This document shows, piece after piece, positions 1 through 8,763 of a DNA stretch of 64,000 nt. The first letter of the stretch is position 1, and the number at the start of each line of letters is the position of its first letter. The position numbers and the translations under genes are program-made. Source of the stretch: Candidatus Rifleibacteriota bacterium. Lineage in GTDB: Bacteria > Muiribacteriota > Ozemobacteria > Ozemobacterales > Ozemobacteraceae. The stretch is taken from the NCBI GenBank assembly GCA_015233155.1, contig JADFYG010000004.1:98005-162004 (forward strand), written 5' to 3'. The notes beneath the pieces were generated by a model, which was given only the letters and a program-made list of their open reading frames with translations, made no database searches and was not told the origin of the DNA.

Positions 1-94
1 GAGGTATGTGATCTCATCACGTGTGTAATCGTCGAGAGCCAAAAGGTGTCGTCCGTGCAAATTCATGAAGTGAATTATCCTTTCCTTATTAAAA

Positions 95-1606
95 TCAGCT
101 ACCTATGAGCTTTTTAAGTTCGACTAAGGCATCTTTCAGAGAAATAGACTGACTGTTCATCTCGCTTGCAGCGTTAGCAGTTTTCTCTGAATTTGCCGCA
201 CTGGACTGTGTGACTTTGTCGATTTGGTTAACCGCAATGTTTACCTGGTCAATACCCTGACTTTGTTCGCGAGACGCGGCGGCGATCTTCGCCACCAGTT
301 CGTCGACTTCCCGTGCTTTGCTTACAATTTCTTGCAGGCTGATGCCAACCTTGTTGCTTATCTGCACTCCTTGCTCACTTCTCTGAATAGAGTCGGCGAT
401 CTTCCCGGCGGTTTCACGGGCAGCCTGGGCGCTGCGTTGGGCAAGGCTACGCACTTCGTCTGCGACTACAGCAAATCCTTTTCCGGCTTCGCCTGCCCGG
501 GCGGCTTCTACGGCGGCGTTGAGCGCCAAAATGTTGGTTTGAAAAGCAATTTCATCAATCGTTTTTATGATTTTCGCGATCGAGTCGCTGGAAATCTTTA
601 TGGCATCCATGGCGGCGTTCATGCTCTGCATGTCTGCGGAACCGGTTTCTGCAGCAACGCGAGTCTGATTAGCGAGCGTTTTTGCCGCATCAGAGCCATC
701 GGCGTTTTGCCGAGTCATAGTGGCGACTTCTTCCAGTGAGGCACTTGTTTCTTCTACAGAGGCCGCTTGCTCGCTTGAGCCATCCGCAAGTGACTGACTT
801 GCTTTAGTGAGTTCCCCTGCGGATGTTACGATTTGATTTGCGACACCTTCGATATTCCCAAGTGATGCCAGAAGCGGAGTAACGATGGTATAGTGGTTGA
901 AATAAAAGAAGCCAATGGCTATGAGAAGCGCTATCGGGATCATCCAGAATAGCGTACGTTTAAGGCCTGCCCAGACTATATTATTGATTCGTGAAATGGG
1001 TGCTTTCAGGATGAATGCACCATGAATTTCACCCTCCTTCCAGTTTTCCATCTGGAAGCCGAGTGGATCTTTTCCGTCCTTGGAAAGGCTTGTCGCGGGA
1101 TCTCCGTGGCAGAACAGGCAGTCCCTGGAAAGCTTTACCGGGCGCGCAAATGTGATCAGACCTGCGGAGATATCGATATCGAAAAAGTCTGCGCCACCAT
1201 TTTTTTCAAAGGATTGAAGAATTTTCTCTTCGTCCGGGGTCGGGGCATTTTTGGGATTACGCGGATGCTGCTTTGGAACTCTGAAAGTAAAGTCTTCCTG
1301 TATGGCCAATTTCTCGACCCCGAGCCATGCTGCAACAACAGGGATTGTTTTATAGAAGCTTGTTGATCTAATGTCCGAAGCCTTCTTCGCTTCTTCAAGG
1401 AGGGCGCTTGAATTAAATGCATTTTTCTCATGAAGCTCAGATGTATTATTACGCAAATCCTCGGCTTGAATAATGATGTTTCTCATTATATTACGTAGCG
1501 ATTCACCGCTTTGCTGAAATATAACGGAATTCTGCACAAAAAGAGCCGCAACCAGGAAAATGATAAGAATGCCCATCGCTGCGATCATAATTTTTCCGGA
1601 TTTCAT
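95..1606 (-). CDS. Methyl-accepting chemotaxis protein with periplasmic c-type haem (DUF3365/Tll0287-like) sensor
   Basis: Transmembrane chemoreceptor of 503 aa. TM1 lies at about residues 7-25, an extracytoplasmic sensor at about 30-210, TM2 at about 217-236, then a long cytoplasmic helical signalling domain. The sensor carries CLFCH (residues 163-167), a CxxCH haem-attachment motif in a DUF3365-like context, suggesting redox or gas sensing. The signalling tip ([19 protein letters not shown], about 350-370) is the canonical MCP hairpin that binds CheA/CheW. A Q/E-rich stretch near 280-295 could be a methylation site. No clear HAMP domain is visible and there is no C-terminal CheR-docking pentapeptide. 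The ATG is preceded by a GGGGG Shine-Dalgarno sequence. It is the last gene of the minus-strand run. CheD lies 40 kb away, with no cheA or cheW in the window. Confidence 0.9.
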   Translation of the reverse strand: MKSGKIMIAAMGILIIFLVAALFVQNSVIFQQSGESLRNIMRNIIIQAEDLRNNTSELHEKNAFNSSALLEEAKKASDIRSTSFYKTIPVVAAWLGVEKLAIQEDFTFRVPKQHPRNPKNAPTPDEEKILQSFEKNGGADFFDIDISAGLITFARPVKLSRDCLFCHGDPATSLSKDGKDPLGFQMENWKEGEIHGAFILKAPISRINNIVWAGLKRTLFWMIPIALLIAIGFFYFNHYTIVTPLLASLGNIEGVANQIVTSAGELTKASQSLADGSSEQAASVEETSASLEEVATMTRQNADGSDAAKTLANQTRVAAETGSADMQSMNAAMDAIKISSDSIAKIIKTIDEIAFQTNILALNAAVEAARAGEAGKGFAVVADEVRSLAQRSAQAARETAGKIADSIQRSEQGVQISNKVGISLQEIVSKAREVDELVAKIAAASREQSQGIDQVNIAVNQIDKVTQSSAANSEKTANAASEMNSQSISLKDALVELKKLIGS

Positions 1607-1665
1607 TTGTTGTGCCCCCTTAATGTGGTATATCTCTCACGCGAGGAGTTTACCATAAAAAAATG

Positions 1666-3510
1666 TCATGAAGATGGCTGTTTAACTTTTATCAGTACCA
1701 GCGTTATATCATCGGCTTGAGGGCCAGGCATGATCAAAGAGGCGTGCCAGTGGCGAATAGCTTTCTCGGTTTCTTTTACGGTGTCTCGGACTAGGCCGGG
1801 GAGTGCTGCTTCCATGCGCTCAAAACCTATTGGCTGGTCAGTGGAAATCAGGGATTCAACCACCCCATCCGTGTATAAAACAACAAGATCCGAGGGTTCC
1901 AGGTCTAACGTGACGTTAGTATATTTTGTTCGAAGACTTCCACCGAGGAGTAAGCCGCGCTGAACCACTGGGGTTGCCGTTTTATTGTTTACGAGATATG
2001 GATCCAGGTGGCCTGCGTTGCTAAATGTGATTTGTCGCTTTTTCAGGTCAATCAGCGCGAAAAAACAGGTCATGATCTTCTTGCGCTTCATGGTGCTGCA
2101 AATGACCTGATTTAATACGGTAAGGGTCTGCGCAGGGTCAAAATTATTACTGGGGTGAGCGACAATGGCTTTCGCCATCGTCATTCCCATGGCTGCGGAG
2201 ACTCCGTGCCCTGAAACGTCTCCGATTAACACTACCACTCGGTCTTCAGATATTCGGAAATAATCAAAATAGTCTCCACCCACTTGAGATGCCGGAGAGC
2301 ATCTGCCATAAAACTCGAAGCCCTCAGTTGAGAGGACGTCCTGGGGGAATAAAATTTCCTGAACCAATTTTGCAACTTCCAGATCCGCTAATCCCTCCAT
2401 CATTGAATTGAAGACGCTTGCAAGATCGCCCAGTTCATCCTGATCCAAAACCGGAAGTCGAATCTCAAACTTGCGATTACTTATGGCTTCAACTCCGTTG
2501 GCCAGATGGCGAACAGGGTCGAGGAATTTGCGTGCCAGGAAATTGCCGATGGTCAGGGTTATCAGGGTAATTGCCAGTCCGGCGAATTTGAGAAACCACA
2601 TCGTTTCTTCCTCTTCCTGGCGAATAAGACGGTCGGATGTAACTGCCAAAAGATGAAAGTTGAGTTCGTTGCCGCGAATTCCGGAAATCAGATAGGTGGT
2701 ATTACCAACCTTCCTTCGTGCTTTTACCTGATGTGCTTTTACACGAAGTTTCGTGAGAGAAGGTCGAATAAGGTGGATATATTTGAAAGGTCTAGGAAAA
2801 GAGTCAGGGTTTACAGGGGCTCGGCTGATTGCAAAAAACATCGTATCATTGAGTTGTCTGGCTGCAGGAAAGAGGTGCTTACTGACATATATGGATTCCA
2901 AATTGTCTCGGGAATTTGTATATATGATCAGGTAGCGGGCAATTCCGTGCAAATCGCGAACAGGGAAAATTCCTTGAACCCCTTTTGACACTCCCACCTT
3001 ATATTCATTAAACCTTCCTACAGAGCAAATGAGGGTTGAAAAAAAACCATCAATGTCTATGTCGCCAAGTGCGGCGATCTGTGAAATTTTATCTTTTCTT
3101 GTATCTTCTGCATTGAAAGGAAGTTGGTTCAAGCTGGCGAAAATACTCTTAATAGTGTTTTTCGCCGATTTTATAATCAGTTTTGTTTCCCGGGATATTT
3201 TTGTTCGGTTTTCCATAACCGATTCACCATTGGGGTTGGCAATCCATAAACCGCTGATATCAGGGTGAATGAGAAGCGTTTTTTCAATTCGTGATACCAG
3301 AATGGAAACGGGGTCAGTGTTCGCTGGCAATGGAGCAAGAATCCGTCTTTCAAGATCCTTCATGACTTCAGCCAGAACGAGAGGCATTCGGCTGTCAAAG
3401 AGTTGCAGGGCTTTTTCAGTATCGTGGGCGGTCTGGTTTTCAAGAACTTTACGGCGTTCGATCAGATAATTCTGGGCAATGATCCCAAGGGTGAATAGCG
3501 GAAGACCCAT
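1666..3510 (-). CDS. SpoIIE-type PP2C phosphatase with HAMP domain (C-terminal part of a split dual-sensor protein)
   Basis: From the first ATG the product is 614 aa: a membrane-proximal start, an extracytoplasmic sensor (about 20-300), a TM helix (about 305-325), HAMP (about 325-380) and a SpoIIE/PP2C phosphatase domain (about 390-610). Metal-binding motifs are intact (GGDYFD, GDVSGHG, TDGVVE, DDIT), so it should dephosphorylate a serine phosphoprotein such as a STAS antagonist. The start is doubtful. ATG 3510 has no Shine-Dalgarno sequence and sits in the middle of a hydrophobic helix. The frame stays open upstream to 3576 and encodes the basic, hydrophobic beginning of that helix without an ATG, GTG or TTG. 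It overlaps the end of the preceding ORF, and together the two match the layout of the phosphatases at 19690-25772. A +1 frameshift or sequence error is likely. Confidence 0.85.
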   Translation of the reverse strand: MGLPLFTLGIIAQNYLIERRKVLENQTAHDTEKALQLFDSRMPLVLAEVMKDLERRILAPLPANTDPVSILVSRIEKTLLIHPDISGLWIANPNGESVMENRTKISRETKLIIKSAKNTIKSIFASLNQLPFNAEDTRKDKISQIAALGDIDIDGFFSTLICSVGRFNEYKVGVSKGVQGIFPVRDLHGIARYLIIYTNSRDNLESIYVSKHLFPAARQLNDTMFFAISRAPVNPDSFPRPFKYIHLIRPSLTKLRVKAHQVKARRKVGNTTYLISGIRGNELNFHLLAVTSDRLIRQEEEETMWFLKFAGLAITLITLTIGNFLARKFLDPVRHLANGVEAISNRKFEIRLPVLDQDELGDLASVFNSMMEGLADLEVAKLVQEILFPQDVLSTEGFEFYGRCSPASQVGGDYFDYFRISEDRVVVLIGDVSGHGVSAAMGMTMAKAIVAHPSNNFDPAQTLTVLNQVICSTMKRKKIMTCFFALIDLKKRQITFSNAGHLDPYLVNNKTATPVVQRGLLLGGSLRTKYTNVTLDLEPSDLVVLYTDGVVESLISTDQPIGFERMEAALPGLVRDTVKETEKAIRHWHASLIMPGPQADDITLVLIKVKQPSS

Positions 3511-3565
3511 GGTAAAGAAGAAAAGAAAAATCAGTTTTAGTCTGATGGAGAGATAAAATTTCCAA

Positions 3566-4552
3566 TCACCAGCAGATTATTTTCCATGTGAAAATAGAGC
3601 AAATGCCGAAAAGAGAGAGGAGTATCCCGACCAGGATCAGACGTTCCCGGGCATCTAATAATAAATTTCGCCTGGGACTGGCAACTGCCACGAGGCGATG
3701 AGTTGGGGAGACCTGGGTTTGATACCAGCTTAAGTCGGGGAAATGGAGAGCACCATTGGGGCTCGTTTCAAGTTGAGCCAGAATCGAATCCAGGTTTTCG
3801 ACATGAGCAGATAATTTCATGAGTGGGGGAGGTTTGCCATTTTCGATAAGAAAAACCCCCACTTTCCCGGAAATTTTATAGGAAGCGAATTTCTTCAATC
3901 GATATATGATAGGAAGCAAGTCCCAATTAGGCAACCTGTTCAGGCGCACAATCACCATTCCATTTTTCGTAGGTGGGCTGAAATAGACGAAAGCATGACG
4001 CTCGCCGCTGAAAGCCAGATTTATTTTGCTGTGGGTAAGTCTTACTGGCAGTTGCAGGGGGCCGAGGAAATTGGAATAAAGAGGCCAGTTAGCTGTTAAT
4101 TGTTCCTGGTCACCTTTGATATAAGGGTCGAGATCAAAAAAGAATTTTTTCAGTAAACTTCTGGGAACTTGTGTGGGACTCAGTTCAGAAATGGCGTTGC
4201 CGTTGCCGTCCAGGATCGTGAATTCGAACAAGCCGGGAAAGAGTTTGTCCAGCTCCTGAAGATATGGTTTCGCTCTCTCGGGCGAAATATGGCTCTCCAA
4301 GATCTTCCTGGAAAGTGATTTAAGTATAGGCTGGAGAAACCCGATTGTGGGGTCCCTTGTATCCGATGTATTTGAAAGGCTGATAAGGACGCGTTCCAGA
4401 ATGTCTTCTATTTCCTGCTTTTCTCTTTTCTCCCGCTCCTGGAAAATCTTTCCATAAGCAAAACAGATCAGCAAAATTGGTAATGCGTAAAAAACTATGC
4501 AAAAAAACATCCACCGAATTCGTGGATATTCCTGTTCCGGGGGGTTATTCAA
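3566..4552 (-). CDS. Membrane sensor protein, N-terminal part of a split dual-sensor SpoIIE phosphatase
   Basis: 328 aa. One TM helix lies near residues 13-33, followed by an extracytoplasmic region (about 35-300) and a second TM helix at the very end (about 305-325), where it stops abruptly. No catalytic domain is present. Its layout matches the first half of the neighbouring 955- and 1072-aa phosphatases: TM, sensor 1, TM pair, sensor 2, TM, HAMP, SpoIIE. Its stop (3566-3568) lies inside the open frame of the following phosphatase, and joining the two by a single +1 shift would give about 960 aa, close to the paralogues. It could also be a genuine separate subunit that pairs with the phosphatase in the membrane. 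Located 60 bp downstream of the STAS gene. Confidence 0.7.
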   Translation of the reverse strand: MNNPPEQEYPRIRWMFFCIVFYALPILLICFAYGKIFQEREKREKQEIEDILERVLISLSNTSDTRDPTIGFLQPILKSLSRKILESHISPERAKPYLQELDKLFPGLFEFTILDGNGNAISELSPTQVPRSLLKKFFFDLDPYIKGDQEQLTANWPLYSNFLGPLQLPVRLTHSKINLAFSGERHAFVYFSPPTKNGMVIVRLNRLPNWDLLPIIYRLKKFASYKISGKVGVFLIENGKPPPLMKLSAHVENLDSILAQLETSPNGALHFPDLSWYQTQVSPTHRLVAVASPRRNLLLDARERLILVGILLSLFGICSIFTWKIICW

Positions 4553-4612
4553 GAACTACATTCCTGCGAGGCTTTATCGATATACCTGAATCATAAGCCA
4601 AGATGATATCAC

Positions 4613-4966
4613 TTACTTTGTTTCAAGCTGTTTGATCGCTTCAGGAATCGTTGGTGTGCTCTCAATGAAAGGAATTATTCCGGCGATATTCAGGACTTTC
4701 AGACACAACGTGTTTAAACCGGTCAGAATCAGCCTTCCCTTGAAATCATCCGTGACAATAAGCCCCAGGTCCATTAGTGAGGCAATGCCCGGACTATTGA
4801 TCGAGAAACATTCCGTAAAATCGATGATCAGTCTGACTTTGCCGCCACGAAGCAACTGATTTGCCTTTTCGGCGACTTGAGCCCCAGTGTGATCTGAATA
4901 ATACCCTTTCACATGGAAAACGGGATAGGCAAGGGATTCATCAAATTTAATTTCAAAAGATTCCAT
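4613..4966 (-). CDS. STAS-domain anti-sigma factor antagonist-like protein
   Basis: 117 aa, a single STAS domain of the SpoIIAA/RsbV size class. The central segment DFTECFSINSPGIASLMDLG has the usual pattern of a beta strand ending in D-x-T followed by the loop carrying the phosphorylatable serine (S in INSPG) and helix 2. In such proteins an HATPase kinase phosphorylates the serine and a SpoIIE/PP2C phosphatase reverses it. The gene lies directly upstream of the split SpoIIE phosphatase on the same strand, which makes that enzyme the obvious partner. The matching kinase is not adjacent. The receiver-HATPase protein at 38756-39640 is the only candidate in the window. Confidence 0.85.
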   Translation of the reverse strand: MESFEIKFDESLAYPVFHVKGYYSDHTGAQVAEKANQLLRGGKVRLIIDFTECFSINSPGIASLMDLGLIVTDDFKGRLILTGLNTLCLKVLNIAGIIPFIESTPTIPEAIKQLETK

Positions 4967-5059
4967 ATTTCCTTCACGTTATTGCAAATGAACGCATTGA
5001 ATGTAGTTACCATAGCAAATTTTTTGATTCTCTTCAATCGATCTGATTATGCAAGGTAA

Positions 5060-7411
5060 CTATTTTTCCAATTTCTGGAGATAGGCGACGATGACTCCGT
5101 CAGGCGTTTTTCTCATTGGCAATATGGTGAAGGTATATTTTTCACCAGGTTTTATCTCAGAAAACTCACCGTGTTTGGCAATAACCAGGAATTTTCCCTT
5201 CTTTTCTGTCTGGATGGCGGCACTGCATCCACGCTCGAAAACTTCATTTACAAGTCCCGAAACAGAGGTTTCCACAGGCAACAGTTCCTCTCCTTTCGGT
5301 TTAACTGGCGCTTTTTTCCCTTCCCCCAAAAAGTTCATTCCAAGAAAAAGTGCGATTCCCAGGGAAAAAATAATTGGTAACATGATTCCATAACGAAGTG
5401 AAAATTCGTTGAGGATAGCTACTGCACTTTGGGAGATCAAAGAAGGCAGTTCGGGAAAAAGTTTTTTTACAGAGTAATCGGGAATAGCCTCTTTTTTCTT
5501 TTCCTGTTCCTTCTTCCATTTCTCCGAAAATTCCTCTTCAAGCAAGGATATTCTGGAAGCTTCTATTTTTCCAAGATTTTGGAGGTGTTCTATGGTTTTT
5601 ATTCTTACCCTTTGTACCTTCTCAGCAGCATCTCCCAAAAGGTTCTGCTGAATTTTGTAGAGAATGAATAGATTGTCAAAATCTGGATTGGCCTGAAAAT
5701 AACACAACGCTGCGTCAAGATATTTGTTTTCATTATTGCTTTCCAGAAAATGACAGAGCATTTCGCGGATGAGAGCGAAATCAAAATACACCATCAGAGA
5801 AAAAGCATTGTCTTTTTTTATCTGGTTATTGCTGAAAAACATTGCTTTTAAGTTAGAAATCGCCTGTGCCGGATCTAATTTTTGCAGGACCCTCAATGCT
5901 GTCATTCGAAGTCGTGGTAGAGGGGATTGCAGAAATTTCCCTATGAGATGGAAAAGTTTTTCCGGATCAAAAAATCCAAGATATTCAAGGGCAGCACTAG
6001 CAAGATTAACATCAGGGCTATTGATAAGCCTTTCGCAGATGCTGCCCAAGGTTCTAATCTGTAATCGAATTGAAGCTCTGATTGCTGTCGCCCGAAGATC
6101 TCCCGGAGTATTATCACTTGTGGAGAGGGATTCCAGGAGAGTTATGTTTTCTGCCTGGGATGGGAGATCTATGGCGGCAATGCGTCGAACCCTTTCCTCA
6201 TTTGAAAGATTATCCCAGGACAAATTTTTTTCTATGGAGGGGACTTCTTCAGGTTTGTCAGGTTGAAGATACTGCCGGATCTTATCTTTTATCTTGTCGG
6301 AAATCTCCCATATCAGGGCTTGTTGAAAGGCTTCACGAACATCTTTGCGTTGAACGGCCTGGAGGACCACGGCGTTTAATTCGACATCGGCTTCCAGTTC
6401 AGGCATTCCCCACTTTGAAAGGATCTCCTGTACAAAGGCTACAACCTTCTTTTTTATTATCCTTGATTGAAAGTCATTCTGAAATACTTCAAATTTATCT
6501 CCCAAAATTCCCGTTTTCTGGATAATATTCAGAGAATTCTGCAAAATATTCTGAATAAGCACCGCTTTTTGGGATAAACTGTTCTGGGCAATGTCCGCAA
6601 GACGGAATGGGGCCTCTGGATCCGCGTTGACCTCAAAAAGACAACCGGCTTTTTCAATGAGATCCGGATCTTTTTCTAGAGCCAGAAATTTTAAAATTGG
6701 TTCTCTTGCGCAGTTGAAAGGGAAAAAGAAACTATTCCTTATGGCAGCAAGCTTATGATGTCGTTCGGGACTCGCAAGCAAAAAATCAAGATGGGCAATG
6801 GCTTCATCCGGGTCCAGTTCAATCAGACCTCGTATCGCCAAAGCGCGGATTCTTGGATCGTCTGAAATCAAAAGTTTTGGAAGAAATTTTTCGAGGCTTT
6901 TCGGGGAAATCTGGATCAGGACTTCAAGGACGGCGAGGCGAATGCTCAGACTTTCTGACAGCAATTTAGCTGTAATATCATTAACTCGATCTTTGGGCCA
7001 TCGTCTGGCAAAAATTTTAATTATAGTTGCCGCAACAGTGGGATTGCTTTCTTTTTCTAATAGATCAGGAGCCCATTTGCTAAGAGGTGCAATGAGAGCG
7101 GCGGGAAGGTTGAAAAGGATTTCCAGCCGTTCGTTGACTGAGGCTGCGACAAATCGTTGCGGAAACGCTTCGGCATCAATACTGAAATTAACTTTTTCAG
7201 TCAGATTTAATCGCTGTTTGACCGCCGCAATCGCATGTACAAACAAAAGTTTGCATTCATCATCGTCTTCGCATTGCTGCTGTTTTTCAAGAGTATTTAA
7301 TATATCGGACGATGATCCGTCGCGGATGATTTGCTCAAGAGCAAATATCCGAAAAGATTTTATCGGAGCCTGGAGATCACTTGTTACATCTACTTCGAGA
7401 CTCAAAACCAA
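5060..7411 (-). CDS. HEAT-repeat protein with a C-terminal membrane anchor
   Basis: 783 aa. Residues 1 to about 660 are almost entirely helical with regularly spaced HEAT/armadillo-like repeats (recurring patterns such as DPRIRALAIRGLIELDP and LPRLRMTALRVLQKLDP). One TM helix follows at about 675-695 and a small domain of about 80 residues on the far side of the membrane. No enzymatic motif is visible, so a scaffold or adaptor role is most likely. There is no signal peptide, so the repeats should be cytoplasmic and the C-terminus extracytoplasmic. The track start at 7411 is a TTG preceded by AAAGGAA. No better start is visible nearby. It follows the pseudopilin trio by 58 bp and precedes the STAS gene, so it may be co-transcribed with either group. 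Confidence 0.8.
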   Translation of the reverse strand: MVLSLEVDVTSDLQAPIKSFRIFALEQIIRDGSSSDILNTLEKQQQCEDDDECKLLFVHAIAAVKQRLNLTEKVNFSIDAEAFPQRFVAASVNERLEILFNLPAALIAPLSKWAPDLLEKESNPTVAATIIKIFARRWPKDRVNDITAKLLSESLSIRLAVLEVLIQISPKSLEKFLPKLLISDDPRIRALAIRGLIELDPDEAIAHLDFLLASPERHHKLAAIRNSFFFPFNCAREPILKFLALEKDPDLIEKAGCLFEVNADPEAPFRLADIAQNSLSQKAVLIQNILQNSLNIIQKTGILGDKFEVFQNDFQSRIIKKKVVAFVQEILSKWGMPELEADVELNAVVLQAVQRKDVREAFQQALIWEISDKIKDKIRQYLQPDKPEEVPSIEKNLSWDNLSNEERVRRIAAIDLPSQAENITLLESLSTSDNTPGDLRATAIRASIRLQIRTLGSICERLINSPDVNLASAALEYLGFFDPEKLFHLIGKFLQSPLPRLRMTALRVLQKLDPAQAISNLKAMFFSNNQIKKDNAFSLMVYFDFALIREMLCHFLESNNENKYLDAALCYFQANPDFDNLFILYKIQQNLLGDAAEKVQRVRIKTIEHLQNLGKIEASRISLLEEEFSEKWKKEQEKKKEAIPDYSVKKLFPELPSLISQSAVAILNEFSLRYGIMLPIIFSLGIALFLGMNFLGEGKKAPVKPKGEELLPVETSVSGLVNEVFERGCSAAIQTEKKGKFLVIAKHGEFSEIKPGEKYTFTILPMRKTPDGVIVAYLQKLEK

Positions 7412-7469
7412 ATTCCTTTTTCCGTCATTCTCATTTCATTCTTTGGGAATATCAGTATAATCTAAATAC

Positions 7470-8303
7470 TTAATTATTTAAGGGGGCGATTGGATCAAAA
7501 AACGTTATTCTATTATTACTGCTTCGCTGCTCAAGTATTTTCCCTGCCGTTTGCCGATATGAAGCCAGATACTGTGGGTAAACAATATCAAAAAAACTTG
7601 CAATGGCAAGATCTTTGGATGGGCCTGAAATTTGAGCTTTCATGTCCGGAATGTTTTGTTTTACTGTTCGGTTCAGGGTATCAACCAGTTTCAGGTTTAT
7701 CCAGAAAAATTGCTGAGTTGTCCCCTGTGGATCAGAAATGTCATATGGGATGATTTCAAAATACATAACCCGCTCGCTTAGGGTGTGGGAAATAGTGTAG
7801 TTAGTCGATGCATATTTTTGTGCAATCGGATTCGTGGGATTGAATGTTTCTTCCCGAATCAATTTATACAGGGGAAATTCCCCTGAGAATCCTGATATTC
7901 CGGTTTTTTTTTCTAATTTATAAGCAATTCTATTCACCAAACGATACGATGTTTTGGTTTTTGGATCTATACTTTTAGAGATAGCGTCTCTTATTTGTCC
8001 GGATAAAGGAAAAGCCAGCATGGAATATTGAGCACATGGAAAATTCCCGCCGGTTATGTTTAACACGTCTCCGATGAAATATACGGCTTTGTTTGTATCA
8101 TCCCAGCACCAACACGCTTGCTTCAGATCATTCGTGACCTGTTTTAAAATTCTTCTGGCTTCCATGGTGGTATCAATCTGAAGCATTCCCTGGAGCGAGG
8201 AGCGGGTGCCTTGGCGCATGATTTGCCATGTTGGTACAAGAAGTATCAGCATGCAGGCCAAAACGACCATGAGCTCCATGAGAGTAAAGGCCTGGTGTTT
8301 CAA
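7470..8303 (-). CDS. GspJ/PulJ-like minor pseudopilin
   Basis: Prepilin-type protein of about 277 aa. The N-terminus has a short leader, then QAFTLMELMVV and a hydrophobic helix, with the conserved Glu at mature position 5. Cleavage would be after Ala rather than the usual Gly. The C-terminal globular domain is much larger than in the I-like partner, as expected for GspJ. The track start (TTG 8324) and ATG 8321 overlap the upstream gene without a Shine-Dalgarno sequence. TTG 8303 has GAGG seven bases upstream and gives a typical five-residue leader, so I prefer it. Third gene of a K-I-J order. In type II secretion, GspK, GspI and GspJ form the tip complex of the pseudopilus. Confidence 0.8.
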   Translation of the reverse strand: MKHQAFTLMELMVVLACMLILLVPTWQIMRQGTRSSLQGMLQIDTTMEARRILKQVTNDLKQACWCWDDTNKAVYFIGDVLNITGGNFPCAQYSMLAFPLSGQIRDAISKSIDPKTKTSYRLVNRIAYKLEKKTGISGFSGEFPLYKLIREETFNPTNPIAQKYASTNYTISHTLSERVMYFEIIPYDISDPQGTTQQFFWINLKLVDTLNRTVKQNIPDMKAQISGPSKDLAIASFFDIVYPQYLASYRQTAGKILEQRSSNNRITFFDPIAPLNN

Positions 8304-8304
8304 A

Positions 8305-8763
8305 CTACATCCTCGGGCCATCAAAAATTAAAGCCTCCAGTTTCACTTCATTCCGACGCAACCATGCGTCGGAGCGGCTTCTCTTTACGGGGTGTACGCT
8401 GACCGTCACTCGGCGAGCCTTAATTCCGTTCTGAGTTGTGTCATTTTGTGCAATATTTATTTCACGCTCAAAAAGCTCCGAATCAAAAGGATACTGGTCA
8501 GGAGTGTTTCTCGGCTTAACCACCATGGTTCCGATGGGAAAACGGGTGAGAGGATGATTCGTATAGCTCGTGAGCCATTCATATCCGAATGATCGAAACA
8601 CCTCAATGGGCTCTTTGGCGAGTGAGAAGGCGATAATTTCATAATAGGCATCCATGGATTCACGATTGGAATAAGTGGTCATCCAAAGGAGAGGGAGGAG
8701 AGCAAGGGAAAGCAAAACCATGGATATGAGAAGCTCTGTCAGAGTAAATGCGCGTCGTCTCAT
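8305..8763 (-). CDS. GspI/PilV-like minor pseudopilin
   Basis: 152 aa. The leader MRRRA is followed by FTLTELLISMVLLSL, a standard type IV prepilin-like cleavage and methylation motif with Glu5 retained. Ala instead of Gly precedes the cleavage site. The rest is a small globular domain without recognisable catalytic motifs. Its start overlaps the stop of the larger K-like gene by four bases (ATGA), showing translational coupling. Its stop lies one base before the preferred start of the J-like gene. Membership of the K-I-J trio is inferred from size, order and motif rather than from sequence similarity to a named protein. Confidence 0.8.
   Translation of the reverse strand: MRRRAFTLTELLISMVLLSLALLPLLWMTTYSNRESMDAYYEIIAFSLAKEPIEVFRSFGYEWLTSYTNHPLTRFPIGTMVVKPRNTPDQYPFDSELFEREINIAQNDTTQNGIKARRVTVSVHPVKRSRSDAWLRRNEVKLEALIFDGPRM

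Noticed and set aside
1-94. Partial gene at the left edge
   Set aside because: The 94 bases before the chemoreceptor stop show no convincing coding frame and no clear hairpin.
6798-7460. 220-aa plus-strand ORF
   Set aside because: Shadow of the HEAT-repeat gene, whose helical repeats and operon context are convincing.
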